This document shows positions 53,694 through 64,000 of a stretch of DNA of 64,000 bases, in pieces. Each line of letters starts with the position of its first letter. The first letter of the stretch is position 1. Origin of the DNA: Avibacterium sp. 21-586 (GTDB lineage: Bacteria > Pseudomonadota > Gammaproteobacteria > Enterobacterales > Pasteurellaceae); contig NZ_JAKKOD010000001.1 in the NCBI RefSeq assembly GCF_026226775.1, positions 1,420,501-1,484,500 of the forward strand. The letters are read 5' to 3'. The position numbers were made by a program, and so were the translations under genes. Under the pieces are notes generated by a model. That model was not told the origin of the DNA, made no database searches, and saw only the letters and a list, made by a program, of their open reading frames with translations.

Positions 53694-55094
53694 TTACTGT
53701 ATAATATTATTCTGTTGTTTTTGATTTTGCTGAACTCGGTGATAGCTTATAATACTATTCATATAGCGACGAATATTTTCAACGTATTGATAAGCCTCAT
53801 AACCACGGGCATAGCCATATTTCAAATTACTATAATGACGTTTTTCTGCTAATAATGGCAAATTCTTTTTTACATCAAGCCAATTATCAGGATCCCCCCC
53901 TAATTTTTTGGTTAAACGTCTTGCATCAATCAAATGTCCTAAACCCATATTATAAGCAGCAAGCGCAAACCAAATTTTATCTTCTTGATGAATGGTATCA
54001 GGCATTTGTTCTAGCAATAAATGTAAATATTCTGAACCGCCTTTGATGCTTTGCTCAGGGTCAAGTCGATTATTGATTTTCACTCTATCAGCCGTAGCTT
54101 TGGTGAGCATCATCATTCCTCGAACGCCAGTTGGTGAGGTTGCCTCGGGATTCCAATGAGACTCTTGATAAGCTATCGCAGCTAATAAGCGCCAATCTAG
54201 GCTACCTTTATATTTATCGAATAAATGTTGATATTTAGGTAACGTGTTTTCAATCGCATTGAGATAAGATCGCATATCCACATAATCAAATTCAGCAAGA
54301 TGATTGAAATATTTTTCCTCTATACGTGCAATTAATCCTGTTTCAAGAGCGTTATTCATAAAATCAAGCAGAGCAGCTTGTAATTCATTGTAATTAGTAT
54401 TGTCTAGATACCAATGGATGGTTGATTCATCTGTCATATCAAACGCGACGGCTATTTCTGGCTTGATTTGCTGTGCCATTGCAAGATCAATAGAGTTAGC
54501 GATAGTGTAATCAATTTTCCCTTTGGCAATTTGTAGTAATAATTCTTCTTGGCTTTCATCGACTATTTTCCATTTTAAGTCCGGAAATTCTTTTTGAAAG
54601 CCTTGAAGTAGTTTCGATAGATCATTACCCTTGGAAATCACCAGTTTACCATTTAGTTCTTTTAATGATGTTGGTCGCACTTCTCTTTTACGATAAGCTA
54701 ATTGCAAAGAGGCTGAGTTATAGGCTGGACCTATTTGATAATTCTCTAATTTTTCTCGTTGATAAAATAAATTTGCTGCAGCAATATCAATTTTTTTTGC
54801 TGAAAGTGCGGTAAATAATGCTTGATTATTTTCCATTGGAAGAATTTCGATTTTTACATTGAGATAATCAGCGAATGCTTTAGCTAATTCATATTCAAAC
54901 CCTGATGGCCCTTCTGGACCAATAAAATAAGAAGTTGGCGTATTCAATGTGCCAACTACTAATTTACCGCGAGATTGAATTGTCGAATAACGATTGTCTT
55001 CCGTACCTAAGAGCTGTTGCCATGGAAGAACCATATCAATGGCCCATAGTAGTAACGCAAAGATACTGATTAGACGTAAAAATAAACCTTTCAA
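53694..55094 (-). CDS. mltF: MltF, membrane-bound lytic transglycosylase F
   Basis: 466 residues: an N-terminal hydrophobic anchor, an SBP3-type ligand-binding domain ([33 protein letters not shown]), then an SLT catalytic domain with the catalytic Glu in [26 protein letters not shown] and the [12 protein letters not shown] motif. It cleaves peptidoglycan to anhydro-muropeptides. Close to E. coli MltF with a shorter tail. Confidence 0.95.
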   Translation of the reverse strand: MKGLFLRLISIFALLLWAIDMVLPWQQLLGTEDNRYSTIQSRGKLVVGTLNTPTSYFIGPEGPSGFEYELAKAFADYLNVKIEILPMENNQALFTALSAKKIDIAAANLFYQREKLENYQIGPAYNSASLQLAYRKREVRPTSLKELNGKLVISKGNDLSKLLQGFQKEFPDLKWKIVDESQEELLLQIAKGKIDYTIANSIDLAMAQQIKPEIAVAFDMTDESTIHWYLDNTNYNELQAALLDFMNNALETGLIARIEEKYFNHLAEFDYVDMRSYLNAIENTLPKYQHLFDKYKGSLDWRLLAAIAYQESHWNPEATSPTGVRGMMMLTKATADRVKINNRLDPEQSIKGGSEYLHLLLEQMPDTIHQEDKIWFALAAYNMGLGHLIDARRLTKKLGGDPDNWLDVKKNLPLLAEKRHYSNLKYGYARGYEAYQYVENIRRYMNSIISYHRVQQNQKQQNNIIQ

Positions 55095-55192
55095 TGATGT
55101 CCAGCCCTCTAAAAATCATAAGGCATTTTACCATTTATGAAAAAATGTGCTAGAAATAACCGCACTTTTCCCTGTTGGTTATAGTTGATGCT

Positions 55193-56998
55193 TTATTTTT
55201 TGGATTGATACATTTTTTCAATTTGAGCCTTATAACGCTCTAAGATAACTTTACGGCGTAGTTTTAAGGTTGGTGTAATTTCGTTCATTGTCGTAGTAAA
55301 TGCTTGTGGCAATAAGGTAAATTTTTTCACTTTTTCAAAGCTTGCCAGTTCTTTTTGCAATTCATTCAAACGTTTTTCAAAGAGTTGAATAATTTCTGAA
55401 TGTTTGATCAACTCCATGCGATCTTGATATTTGATATTAAGCTTTTTCGCATATTCTTCTAAAGAGGCAAAACAAGGCACAATCAAGGCTGAAACATATT
55501 TTTTGGCATCAGCAATCACGGCAATTTGTTCAATGAATTTATCTTTGCCGATTTTGCCTTCAATGTGTTGTGGCGCAATATATTTGCCATTTGAGGTTTT
55601 CATCAGCTCTTTGATGCGATCTGTGATGTAAAGATGCCCTTGTTCATCTAATTTACCTGCATCACCGGTTTTTAAGAAGCCGTCATCGGTAAAGGCGGCG
55701 GCCGTTTCTTCTGGCTTTTTGTAATAACCACGCATCACCATTCCACCACGCACTAGAATTTCATCATTTTCGCCAATTTTAACCTCTGTCCCAGGCATTA
55801 GCTTGCCGATAGAATTTGGCTCGAAATGATCATCGTCCCAACAAGAAACCGTAGCGGTGGTTTCCGTCATACCGTATCCCAGCTTAATGTTAATGCCAAT
55901 ACTGTGGAAGAATAGTCCAATGGTTGGTTCTAATTTTGCTCCACCGCACGGCATCATACGAATACGCCCACCAAGCAGGTTGCGTAATTTACTCAGTACC
56001 AATTTATCCGCTAAGAAAAATTGCTGTTTAAGCAAAAATGGAATCGGTTGATTTTGGCTTTTGCGATCAAAATAACGATGCCCCACCTTGATTGCCCAGT
56101 TAAATAGTGCACGACGGAGTTTTGGCGCTTGCTGCACTTTATCATGGATCGCAGTGTAAATTTTTTCGTAAAAACGTGGCACTGCACACATTAATGTTGG
56201 GCGGATTTCACTTAATGCAGAGCGCACTTGCTCAGTGTTCTCAATATAACAATTCACTGCACCACGATGTAGCACGTAGGCCACCCACGCACGCTCAAAA
56301 ATATGAGAGAACGGTAGGAAAGAAAGAGAAACGTCCCGTTCTGTAATTGGCTTTAACGCGTGATCATGGGCTTTAAGTTGATGCGCAAGATTAGCATAAT
56401 CTAACATCACACCTTTTGGTTCACCTGTGGTGCCAGAAGTATAAATTAGGGTAAATAAATCACTTAGTTGCTTTTCATCAAGGCGCTGTTGCAATTCTGT
56501 TGGATCTGCTTGTGAACCTGTTGCGATAAAGCTCGCCCAACTGCAAGCCAGTGGATGATCGTGCAGTTTAATGCTATCTTTCATCGCCACAATATGTTGT
56601 AACTGTGGGCAGCTTGCAACGATTTGCAACGCCTGATCGTACTGTTCTTGATCACCAACAAATAGAATTTTAATGTCAGCATCATTAATGATAAATGCCG
56701 CTTGTTGTGCGGTGTTCGTGGCGTAAATAGGCACGGTAATGGCACGAATGTGTAAGGAGGCAATATCAGCCACCGTCCAGCGTGGCATATTGTGTGCAAA
56801 GATACCAATTTTATCTTGTACATCAATATGATGGACAAGCAAAGCAAGAGCAAGCTCATTTACTTGTTGTTGAAAGGCAGCCCAAGAAATATCGTGCCAT
56901 TGTTGATTTTCAAAATAACGAAGTGCGGTGTTATTTTTTAATGTTTTTGCCTGCTGTTGAAAGCGGTTAACAAAATGAAAATCAAGGGTATTTGTCAT
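55193..56998 (-). CDS. Long-chain acyl-CoA synthetase (FadD family)
   Basis: 601 residues, AMP-binding enzyme activating fatty acids. The P-loop-like [25 protein letters not shown] and the [18 protein letters not shown] and [10 protein letters not shown] segments are present. It belongs to the FadD15/FAA1-type long-chain synthetases more than to E. coli FadD. Start 56998 ([13 protein letters not shown]) is preferred over the longer frame at 57100, whose extra residues look non-coding. It lies opposite no obvious operon partner. Confidence 0.9.
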   Translation of the reverse strand: MTNTLDFHFVNRFQQQAKTLKNNTALRYFENQQWHDISWAAFQQQVNELALALLVHHIDVQDKIGIFAHNMPRWTVADIASLHIRAITVPIYATNTAQQAAFIINDADIKILFVGDQEQYDQALQIVASCPQLQHIVAMKDSIKLHDHPLACSWASFIATGSQADPTELQQRLDEKQLSDLFTLIYTSGTTGEPKGVMLDYANLAHQLKAHDHALKPITERDVSLSFLPFSHIFERAWVAYVLHRGAVNCYIENTEQVRSALSEIRPTLMCAVPRFYEKIYTAIHDKVQQAPKLRRALFNWAIKVGHRYFDRKSQNQPIPFLLKQQFFLADKLVLSKLRNLLGGRIRMMPCGGAKLEPTIGLFFHSIGINIKLGYGMTETTATVSCWDDDHFEPNSIGKLMPGTEVKIGENDEILVRGGMVMRGYYKKPEETAAAFTDDGFLKTGDAGKLDEQGHLYITDRIKELMKTSNGKYIAPQHIEGKIGKDKFIEQIAVIADAKKYVSALIVPCFASLEEYAKKLNIKYQDRMELIKHSEIIQLFEKRLNELQKELASFEKVKKFTLLPQAFTTTMNEITPTLKLRRKVILERYKAQIEKMYQSKK

Positions 56999-57092
56999 TA
57001 TTCTTTTCCTATTTACCAAATTATTGCTTTTAGCGTACGGGTGTAGGCTAAATATAATGCTTAATTGAGTAAAAAGCGAGAAAAATTCGCTG

Positions 57093-57117
57093 AAAAACAC
57101 TGATAATCAGTGTTTTT
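57093..57117. other. Perfect inverted repeat upstream of the acyl-CoA synthetase
   Basis: AAAAACACTGAT-A-ATCAGTGTTTTT: a 12-bp perfect repeat with one central base, ending in T5 on both strands. It could be a second terminator for gapA or an operator for the acyl-CoA synthetase gene. Confidence 0.5.
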
Positions 57118-57227
57118 GTGAGCAATATAACAGTTTCAGCGAGCGAACAGCTGTTCATTTTTATATAGAAGAGACAACATTTTCTTCGCGAAAAATCAGC
57201 AGGGAAGTGGGCGAGAAAAATTTTGCG

Positions 57228-57254
57228 AAAAAAAACCGCACTTTAAAAGTGCGG
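57228..57254 (-). terminator. Terminator after gapA
   Basis: On the minus strand CCGCACTTT / AAAGTGCGG followed by eight T, formed by an uptake signal and its degenerate partner, 23 bases after the gapA stop. Confidence 0.9.
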
Positions 57255-57276
57255 CTTAATTTTAAAGGGTTTTTAA

Positions 57277-58299
<1,023 letters not shown>

Positions 58300-58562
58300 T
58301 TAAGTTAAACAAAAGGGTTACGGTGCATAGAAAGCATTCTATTTTCCGTTCGTGGTGGATTATAGCACGCTTTTTAGGTAGGGTGAAACTAACTCGCAAG
58401 AAAACCGCAAAACATTTGTGATCTACATCAAAACTTTGCGGAACAGCCAGTTAGCTTGTTTTTATTTTGTAAATTTTAAGTAAAAAAACACCGCACTTCT
58501 AATGATTTTTTTCTGATTTATCGGCATAATGAATGAAATTTGATGAAAATTAAGGATAAATG

Positions 58563-59189
58563 ATGAGCCAAGGTAACCTTTATATTATTTCTGCCCCAAG
58601 CGGCGCGGGGAAATCGTCTTTAATCGCCGCCTTATTGGCGAAAGACAATGGGCGTGAAAGGATGGTTTCTGTTTCCCATACCACGCGTGCGCCGCGCCCC
58701 GGAGAAGTGAACGGTGTGCATTATCATTTTGTCAGTAAAGACGAATTTGAACGTCTAATCGAACAAGATGTGTTCTTGGAATATGCCCAAGTGTTTGGCG
58801 GCAATTATTATGGTACCTCCTTGCCGACCATTGAAAAAAGTTTGGCGCAGGGCATTGATGTTTTTTTAGATATTGATTGGCAAGGGGCGCAACAAATTCG
58901 TGCTAAATTGCCGCAGGTTAAAAGTATTTTTATTTTACCCCCTTCGGTTGAAGAATTGGAACGCCGTTTAATTGGACGCGGGCAGGATAGTGCAGAAGTC
59001 ATTGCTGATCGTATGGCAAAAGCCACCAGTGAAATGTCCCATTATGATGAATATGATTATGTGATTATTAATGATAATTTCGAGCAAGCAGTGGCGGATT
59101 TGCAACATATTTTGCGTGCAGAATGTTTAACTAAACGCTATCAACAAGCGCAAAATATTGCTTTAATTCATCAATTACTGGCAAAATAA
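58563..59189 (+). CDS. gmk: Guanylate kinase
   Basis: 208 residues, GMP to GDP. P-loop [12 protein letters not shown], the [22 protein letters not shown] site and the [11 protein letters not shown] motif are present. Start 58563 has AAGGA six bases upstream; ATG 58560 directly before it is also possible. It is in the gmk-rpoZ-spoT-recG cluster. Confidence 0.96.
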   Translation: MSQGNLYIISAPSGAGKSSLIAALLAKDNGRERMVSVSHTTRAPRPGEVNGVHYHFVSKDEFERLIEQDVFLEYAQVFGGNYYGTSLPTIEKSLAQGIDVFLDIDWQGAQQIRAKLPQVKSIFILPPSVEELERRLIGRGQDSAEVIADRMAKATSEMSHYDEYDYVIINDNFEQAVADLQHILRAECLTKRYQQAQNIALIHQLLAK

Positions 59190-59257
59190 TTGACATTTTA
59201 GTATCATTAGATCCCTTTTATTTATTGAATAATTTTTAACTGACTTGGAGTAAATTT

Positions 59258-59524
59258 ATGGCTCGTGTAACAGTGCAAGATGCGGTAGAGCAAATTGGTA
59301 ACCGTTTTGATTTAATTTTAACCGCAGCACGTCGTGCAAGAGAATTACAATTACATGTTCGTGAACCTTTAGTTCCAGAAGATAATGATAAGCCAACGGT
59401 AATTGCTTTGCGTGAAATTGAAAAAGGCTTGATTAACAACGAAATTATGAATGCGCACGAGCGCCAAGATGCTTTAGAGCAAGAAGCAACAGAGCATCAC
59501 GCAGTATCTTTACTATCTTCATAA
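59258..59524 (+). CDS. rpoZ: RNA polymerase omega subunit
   Basis: 88 residues. [31 protein letters not shown] is the canonical omega start, and the [15 protein letters not shown] segment follows. Omega helps assemble the core enzyme and forms the ppGpp site with beta prime, matching its place before spoT. An uptake signal lies after the stop. Confidence 0.97.
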   Translation: MARVTVQDAVEQIGNRFDLILTAARRARELQLHVREPLVPEDNDKPTVIALREIEKGLINNEIMNAHERQDALEQEATEHHAVSLLSS

Positions 59525-59599
59525 ACGATAAAAGTGCGGTTGTTTTTTGTTCCATTTTTATCATTGGCAATAAAATTTGAATAAAAAGTTAGGTGTCCT

Positions 59600-61723
59600 T
59601 TGTACTTATTTGAACGTTTAGAGCATATTATCCGAGGCTATTTACCGCCTGAACAAATTGAATTAGTAAGACGTGCATACGTTATCGCAAGAGATGCACA
59701 CGAAGGACAATCTCGCTCCAGTGGCGAGCCGTACATTACTCACCCTGTCGCAGTCGCAGCAATTATTGCAGAAATGCGTTTAGATCACGAAGCCGTGATG
59801 GGCGCATTATTGCATGATGTAATTGAAGACACCCCTTACACCGAAGAACAACTCAAAGAAGAATTTGGCGCGAGTGTTGCTGAAATTGTTGAAGGCGTTT
59901 CTAAACTAGATAAGCTCAAATTCCGTACCCGCCAAGAAGCACAAGTGGAAAATTTCCGCAAAATGATTTTGGCGATGACCAAAGACATTCGCGTTGTTCT
60001 GATTAAACTGGCTGACCGCACCCACAATATGCGTACTCTTGGTGCCTTACGCCCTGACAAACGGCGTAGAATTGCAAAAGAAACCTTGGAAATTTACGCC
60101 CCACTAGCCCATCGGCTAGGGATCGAACATATCAAAAATGAACTGGAAGATCTTGGCTTTGAGGCTATGCACCCACAGCGTTATGCGGTTCTACGAAAAG
60201 TTATTCAAATAGCACGCGGAAATCGTAAAGATATGATCGAACGAATTTCTGATGAAATTAGCACACGCTTAAGAAATTTGGGGATTGAAGCGCGTATATT
60301 TGGGCGGGAAAAACATCTTTATGCGATTTACCAAAAAATGCGCTTAAAAGATCAGCAATTTGATTCGATTATGGATATCTATGCTTTCAGGGCGGTAGTA
60401 GAGGATGTTGACACCTGTTACCGCGTATTGGGTCAAGTACATAGCCTATACAAGCCACGACCAGGTCGAGTCAAAGACTATATTGCTGTGCCGAAAGCAA
60501 ATGGCTATCAATCCCTGCATACCTCGATGATTGGTCCACACGGTGTACCCGTGGAAGTGCAAATCCGCACGGAAGAAATGGATCAAATGGCAGAAATGGG
60601 AGTGGCAGCGCATTGGGCGTATAAGCAAGGTGGTAAGAATGATACCACCACCGCACAAATTCGTGCACAACGTTGGCTGCAAAGTTTAATTGAATTACAG
60701 CAAAGTGCGGGTAATTCTTTTGAGTTTATTGAAAGTGTCAAATCAGAATTTTTCCCGAAAGAAATTTATGTGTTCACCCCGAAAGGGCGTATTGTTGAAT
60801 TGCCAGTGGGCGCAACACCGGTGGATTTTGCTTATGCCGTACATTCAGGCATCGGCAATGCCTGTATTGCAGCCAATGTGGATCGCAAACCTTATCCGCT
60901 TTCACAACCATTGCAATCAGGGCAAACCATTGAAATTATCACTGCACCGACAGCCCAACCTGATGGGGGCTGGCTAAATTTTGTGGTAACCGCAAAAGCC
61001 CGTTCTAATATTCGCCACGCACTGAAAAATCTGCGTTCAGATACGGCGATCGTTCTTGGCAAACGCCAGCTTACCAATGCATTATTACCACATAAGTTAG
61101 AGCAAATTCCTGCTCAGCGTATCGAACAGTTATTAGGCGATTTGAAACTGAATCGTTTTGAAGATTTATTGGCAGAAATTGGTTTAGGTAATCAAATGAG
61201 TGCTGTGATCGCTTATCGTTTATTAGGCGAAAGTATTGAAATTGATACAGACGGCGATCTCAGCAACAATAAAAATATTTTTGCCATTAACGGCAATGAA
61301 AGTCTGCTTACCACTTTTGCGCAATGTTGTCACCCAATCCCAGGTGATCCAATAGTGGCGTATGCAAGCCCAGGTAAAGGCTTAGTGGTGCATCACGAAG
61401 CTTGTGCAAATCTGCGTAATCGAAAAGAAAACCCTGAACATTTCACCCCAGTTACTTGGGAGAAAAGCGATAATAAAGTGGAATTTGAAACTGAATTACG
61501 CATTGAAATGATCAATCAACACGGGGTGCTACCGAATTTAACCTCTAATATTTCTGCAATGGATAGCAATATTCACAGCATTTGGACGGAAGAGCAAGAC
61601 GGTCGTTTATATCAAATCGTGGTGTTATTGACGGCAAAAGATACCCATCATTTAAGTCAAATTATGCGAAAAATCAAAACAATACCGGGTTTTGTCAGCA
61701 TTGAACGTAATATAAATCGCTAA
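59600..61723 (+). CDS. spoT: SpoT, bifunctional ppGpp synthetase/hydrolase
   Basis: 707 residues. TTG start (as in E. coli) gives MYLFERLEHIIRGYL; ribosome site AGGTG at 59591-59595. HD hydrolase with HDVIEDT, the synthetase core GREKHLYAIYQKM and DIYAFRAVV, TGS domain (IYVFTPKGRIVELPVGATPVDFAYAVH) and a C-terminal ACT domain. The hydrolase site looks intact; the synthetase motifs look like SpoT rather than RelA. Its stop overlaps recG by one base; no trmH lies between them, unlike E. coli. Confidence 0.97.
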   Translation: MYLFERLEHIIRGYLPPEQIELVRRAYVIARDAHEGQSRSSGEPYITHPVAVAAIIAEMRLDHEAVMGALLHDVIEDTPYTEEQLKEEFGASVAEIVEGVSKLDKLKFRTRQEAQVENFRKMILAMTKDIRVVLIKLADRTHNMRTLGALRPDKRRRIAKETLEIYAPLAHRLGIEHIKNELEDLGFEAMHPQRYAVLRKVIQIARGNRKDMIERISDEISTRLRNLGIEARIFGREKHLYAIYQKMRLKDQQFDSIMDIYAFRAVVEDVDTCYRVLGQVHSLYKPRPGRVKDYIAVPKANGYQSLHTSMIGPHGVPVEVQIRTEEMDQMAEMGVAAHWAYKQGGKNDTTTAQIRAQRWLQSLIELQQSAGNSFEFIESVKSEFFPKEIYVFTPKGRIVELPVGATPVDFAYAVHSGIGNACIAANVDRKPYPLSQPLQSGQTIEIITAPTAQPDGGWLNFVVTAKARSNIRHALKNLRSDTAIVLGKRQLTNALLPHKLEQIPAQRIEQLLGDLKLNRFEDLLAEIGLGNQMSAVIAYRLLGESIEIDTDGDLSNNKNIFAINGNESLLTTFAQCCHPIPGDPIVAYASPGKGLVVHHEACANLRNRKENPEHFTPVTWEKSDNKVEFETELRIEMINQHGVLPNLTSNISAMDSNIHSIWTEEQDGRLYQIVVLLTAKDTHHLSQIMRKIKTIPGFVSIERNINR

Positions 61724-63804
61724 TGGCTACGGAAATTCTTGGTGCAGTTCCGCTTACCACGCTTTCTGGTGTCGGGGCGGCGATCTCGGCAAAATTGAGC
61801 CGAATTGGCATTAATAATCTGCAAGACCTGCTTTTTCATCTGCCTAGCCGTTATGAAGATCGCACAAGAATTACGCCTATTATCGATCTTCGCCCTGAAC
61901 AATATGCCACGATTAGCGCAACGGTTCAGCTTTGCGATGTGCAGTTTGGACGCCGTCCTATTTTAACCGTGGTGGTATCGGACGGCACATCAAAATTAAC
62001 CTTACGTTTTTTCAATTTTAACGCCGCAATGCGTAATAGTTTCCAAGTGGGCGCACGAGTAAAAGCCTTTGGCGAAGTGAAGCGCGGTCGTTTTATGGCG
62101 GAAATTCATCACCCTGAATATCAAATTATTCGTGATGATGCCCCTTTGGTAATGGCCGAAACTCTGACGCCAATTTATCCCACCACAGAAGGCTTAAAGC
62201 AAAATTCTTTACGCAAATTAACGGATCAAGCGCTGGCTTTGCTTGATAAAATCCAGCTGCCAGAAATTCTACCTGATGAATTCAATCCTTATCCTTACAG
62301 CTTAAAAGAGGCGATCCGATTTTTGCACCGCCCACCGCCTGATGTTTCTTTAGAAATGTTGGAAAAAGGGCTGCACCCTGCGCAAGTGCGGTTAATTTTT
62401 GAAGAATTATTAGCACATAATTTAGCGATGCAAAAAGTGCGGTCAAATATTCAACAATTTTTTGCCTTGCCATTGCAGTATCAAACCGATCTAAAACAGC
62501 AATTTTTACAGCGTTTGCCATTTAGTCCGACTAATGCGCAAAGCCGTGTTGTGCAGGATATTGAGCAGGATTTACAAAAGTCTTACCCAATGATGCGATT
62601 AGTGCAGGGCGATGTGGGATCGGGAAAAACCTTGGTCGCGGCATTAGCTGCACTGGTGGCAATTGACAATCAAAAGCAAGTGGCACTTATGGCGCCGACA
62701 GAAATTCTGGCGGAACAGCATTTTGCCAATTTTCAAAATTGGTTTGAGCCTTTAGGCATCAAAGTCGGTTGGCTAGCAGGAAAAGTCAAAGGCAAGGCTC
62801 GCCAAGCCGTGCTAGAACAGATGAAAGCAGGCGAAGTGCAGATGATTGTGGGGACGCACGCCTTATTTCAACAGGACGTAGAATTTAATGCTCTCGCCTT
62901 AGTAATTATTGATGAACAGCACCGATTTGGCGTACATCAACGCTTAATGTTACGCGAAAAAGGCGAAAAATCAGGAAATTATCCACATCAGCTGATTATG
63001 ACCGCAACCCCTATTCCGCGCACCTTAGCAATGACGGTTTACGCCGATTTGGATACCTCTATTATTGATGAATTACCGCCGGGGCGAACGCCGATCACCA
63101 CCATTGCCATTTCAGAAGAGCGCCGTGCAGAAATTGTCGCGCGCGTGTATCAGGCTTGCGTAAATGAAAAACGGCAGGCGTATTGGGTTTGCACGCTCAT
63201 TGATGAAAGTGAAGTGCTGGAAGCGCAAGCAGCGGAAGCTATTTGGGATGATTTAACCAAAGCTCTACCAAATTTACGGATTGGCTTAGTTCACGGGCGA
63301 ATGAAACCGGCTGAAAAACAAGAGATTATGGCAAGTTTCAAAGCCGCCGAGCTAGATGTGTTGGTGGCAACAACGGTAATTGAAGTGGGCGTCGATGTCC
63401 CTAATGCCAGCTTGATGATTATTGAAAATGCTGAACGCCTTGGTTTATCTCAACTTCACCAGTTGCGTGGGCGAGTAGGACGTGGAAGTACGGCTTCTTT
63501 TTGTGTGCTAATGTACAAACCGCCGTTGGGCAAGGTGTCGAAAAAACGCTTACAAGTGCTGCGTGAAAGCCAAGACGGCTTTTATATTTCAGAAAAAGAT
63601 CTGGAAATTCGTGGTCCAGGTGAAGTGTTAGGAACAAAACAAACAGGCGTGGCAGAATTTAAAGTAGCAAATTTAATGCGCGATCGCAAAATGATCCCAA
63701 CAGTTCAGTATTATGCCAAACAATTAATTATGCAATATCCTGATGTCGCTGAAGCGTTAATAAAACGCTGGTTAAATCAGCGTGAAATATATAGCCAAGC
63801 CTAA
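61723..63804 (+). CDS. recG: RecG, branched-DNA helicase
   Basis: 693 residues. N-terminal wedge/OB domain (YEDRTRITPIIDLRPEQYATISATV), then SF2 helicase motifs: GDVGSGKT, APTEILAEQH, DEQHRFGVHQR, MTATPIPRTLAMT, HGRMKPAEK and LRGRVGRG. It reverses stalled forks and resolves junctions. Start overlaps the spoT stop (taATG), indicating coupling. Confidence 0.97.
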   Translation: MATEILGAVPLTTLSGVGAAISAKLSRIGINNLQDLLFHLPSRYEDRTRITPIIDLRPEQYATISATVQLCDVQFGRRPILTVVVSDGTSKLTLRFFNFNAAMRNSFQVGARVKAFGEVKRGRFMAEIHHPEYQIIRDDAPLVMAETLTPIYPTTEGLKQNSLRKLTDQALALLDKIQLPEILPDEFNPYPYSLKEAIRFLHRPPPDVSLEMLEKGLHPAQVRLIFEELLAHNLAMQKVRSNIQQFFALPLQYQTDLKQQFLQRLPFSPTNAQSRVVQDIEQDLQKSYPMMRLVQGDVGSGKTLVAALAALVAIDNQKQVALMAPTEILAEQHFANFQNWFEPLGIKVGWLAGKVKGKARQAVLEQMKAGEVQMIVGTHALFQQDVEFNALALVIIDEQHRFGVHQRLMLREKGEKSGNYPHQLIMTATPIPRTLAMTVYADLDTSIIDELPPGRTPITTIAISEERRAEIVARVYQACVNEKRQAYWVCTLIDESEVLEAQAAEAIWDDLTKALPNLRIGLVHGRMKPAEKQEIMASFKAAELDVLVATTVIEVGVDVPNASLMIIENAERLGLSQLHQLRGRVGRGSTASFCVLMYKPPLGKVSKKRLQVLRESQDGFYISEKDLEIRGPGEVLGTKQTGVAEFKVANLMRDRKMIPTVQYYAKQLIMQYPDVAEALIKRWLNQREIYSQA

Positions 63805-63853
63805 CAAGATAACGTAGCGCAAAGAAAAGTGCGGTGAAAAATGAGATATTTTT

Positions 63854-64000
63854 ATGAATAGACCTACCATATTATTTTTTGATTCAGGCATGGGCGGCTT
63901 GAGTGTTTATAGTGAAGTGCGCGCCTTGTTGCCATATTGTCATTATCTTTATTGCTTTGATAATGCTTTTTTTCCTTATTCAGAAAAAAGCGAAGCCATG
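63854..64000 (+). CDS. murI: MurI, glutamate racemase (5' part only)
   Basis: Incomplete, cut by the window edge. The 49 visible residues begin [19 protein letters not shown] and continue with [28 protein letters not shown], matching the start of MurI: the FDSGxGGLSV motif with the first catalytic surroundings. It makes D-glutamate for peptidoglycan. An uptake signal at about 63824-63832 lies in the gap after recG. Confidence 0.92.
   Translation, partial: MNRPTILFFDSGMGGLSVYSEVRALLPYCHYLYCFDNAFFPYSEKSEAM

Noticed and set aside
57145-57156. GAACAGCTGTTC palindrome as an SOS (LexA) box
   Set aside because: Does not match the gamma-proteobacterial LexA consensus CTGT-N8-ACAG and the neighbours are not repair genes.

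Overview
The window is chromosomal DNA from a member of the Pasteurellaceae. Gene content and gene order are of the Haemophilus/Pasteurella kind, and the Hin-type DNA uptake signal AAGTGCGGT (or its complement ACCGCACTT) recurs about 45 times by eye. It is often paired in hairpins after genes, and sometimes lies inside reading frames or over start codons. The genus cannot be fixed from sequence alone. I see no rRNA, tRNA, CRISPR array, prophage or insertion sequence.

Layout. 124-2231 is hflK-hflC. 2341-11177 is an AT-rich accessory island of seven genes: WYL regulator, PP2C phosphatase, Sir2 deacylase, two DUF262/GmrSD-type proteins, an OGFr-domain protein and a double AAA+ ATPase. It has no exact uptake signal. 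It carries two copies of a GCGACA-N5-TGTCGC/T palindrome at identical distances from the -10 boxes of the Sir2 and AAA+ transcripts. This is the best candidate in the window for an undescribed system.

11257-18587 returns to core genes: yjgA(darP)/pmbA divergent, a Fur-box-controlled small RNA candidate, hpt, a small periplasmic protein, then cydABX-ybgE and ybgC. 18634-22817 is tolQRAB-pal. Next come a decayed small ORF, dprA with a competence CRP-S site, rsmD, and ftsY whose acidic N-terminus is built of six 75-bp repeats each centred on an uptake signal. 27234-27929 is a gene-free stretch with three DnaA boxes and four clustered GATC sites, followed by rppH, a TSUP permease, lgt, thyA, tadA, a C4-dicarboxylate exchanger, typA and glnA.

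37064-40256 is the emrRAB efflux operon with a perfect operator-like palindrome. mrcA (PBP1a) is divergent from the DNA-uptake operon comABCDE (PilMNOPQ), which runs into aroK, aroB and dam. A DciA/DUF721 protein, secM (RAGP arrest motif), secA and mutT follow. The right end has a small basic protein, mltF, a long-chain acyl-CoA synthetase, gapA, gmk, rpoZ, spoT, recG and the first part of murI, cut by the window edge.

Together the core genes cover envelope integrity (Tol-Pal, PBP1a, MltF, Lgt, Sec), natural transformation (com, dprA, uptake signals), micro-aerobic respiration (cyd, Dcu), stringent response (spoT, rpoZ) and replication/methylation control (dam, DnaA boxes, DciA). The island stands apart in base composition, lack of uptake signals and gene content.
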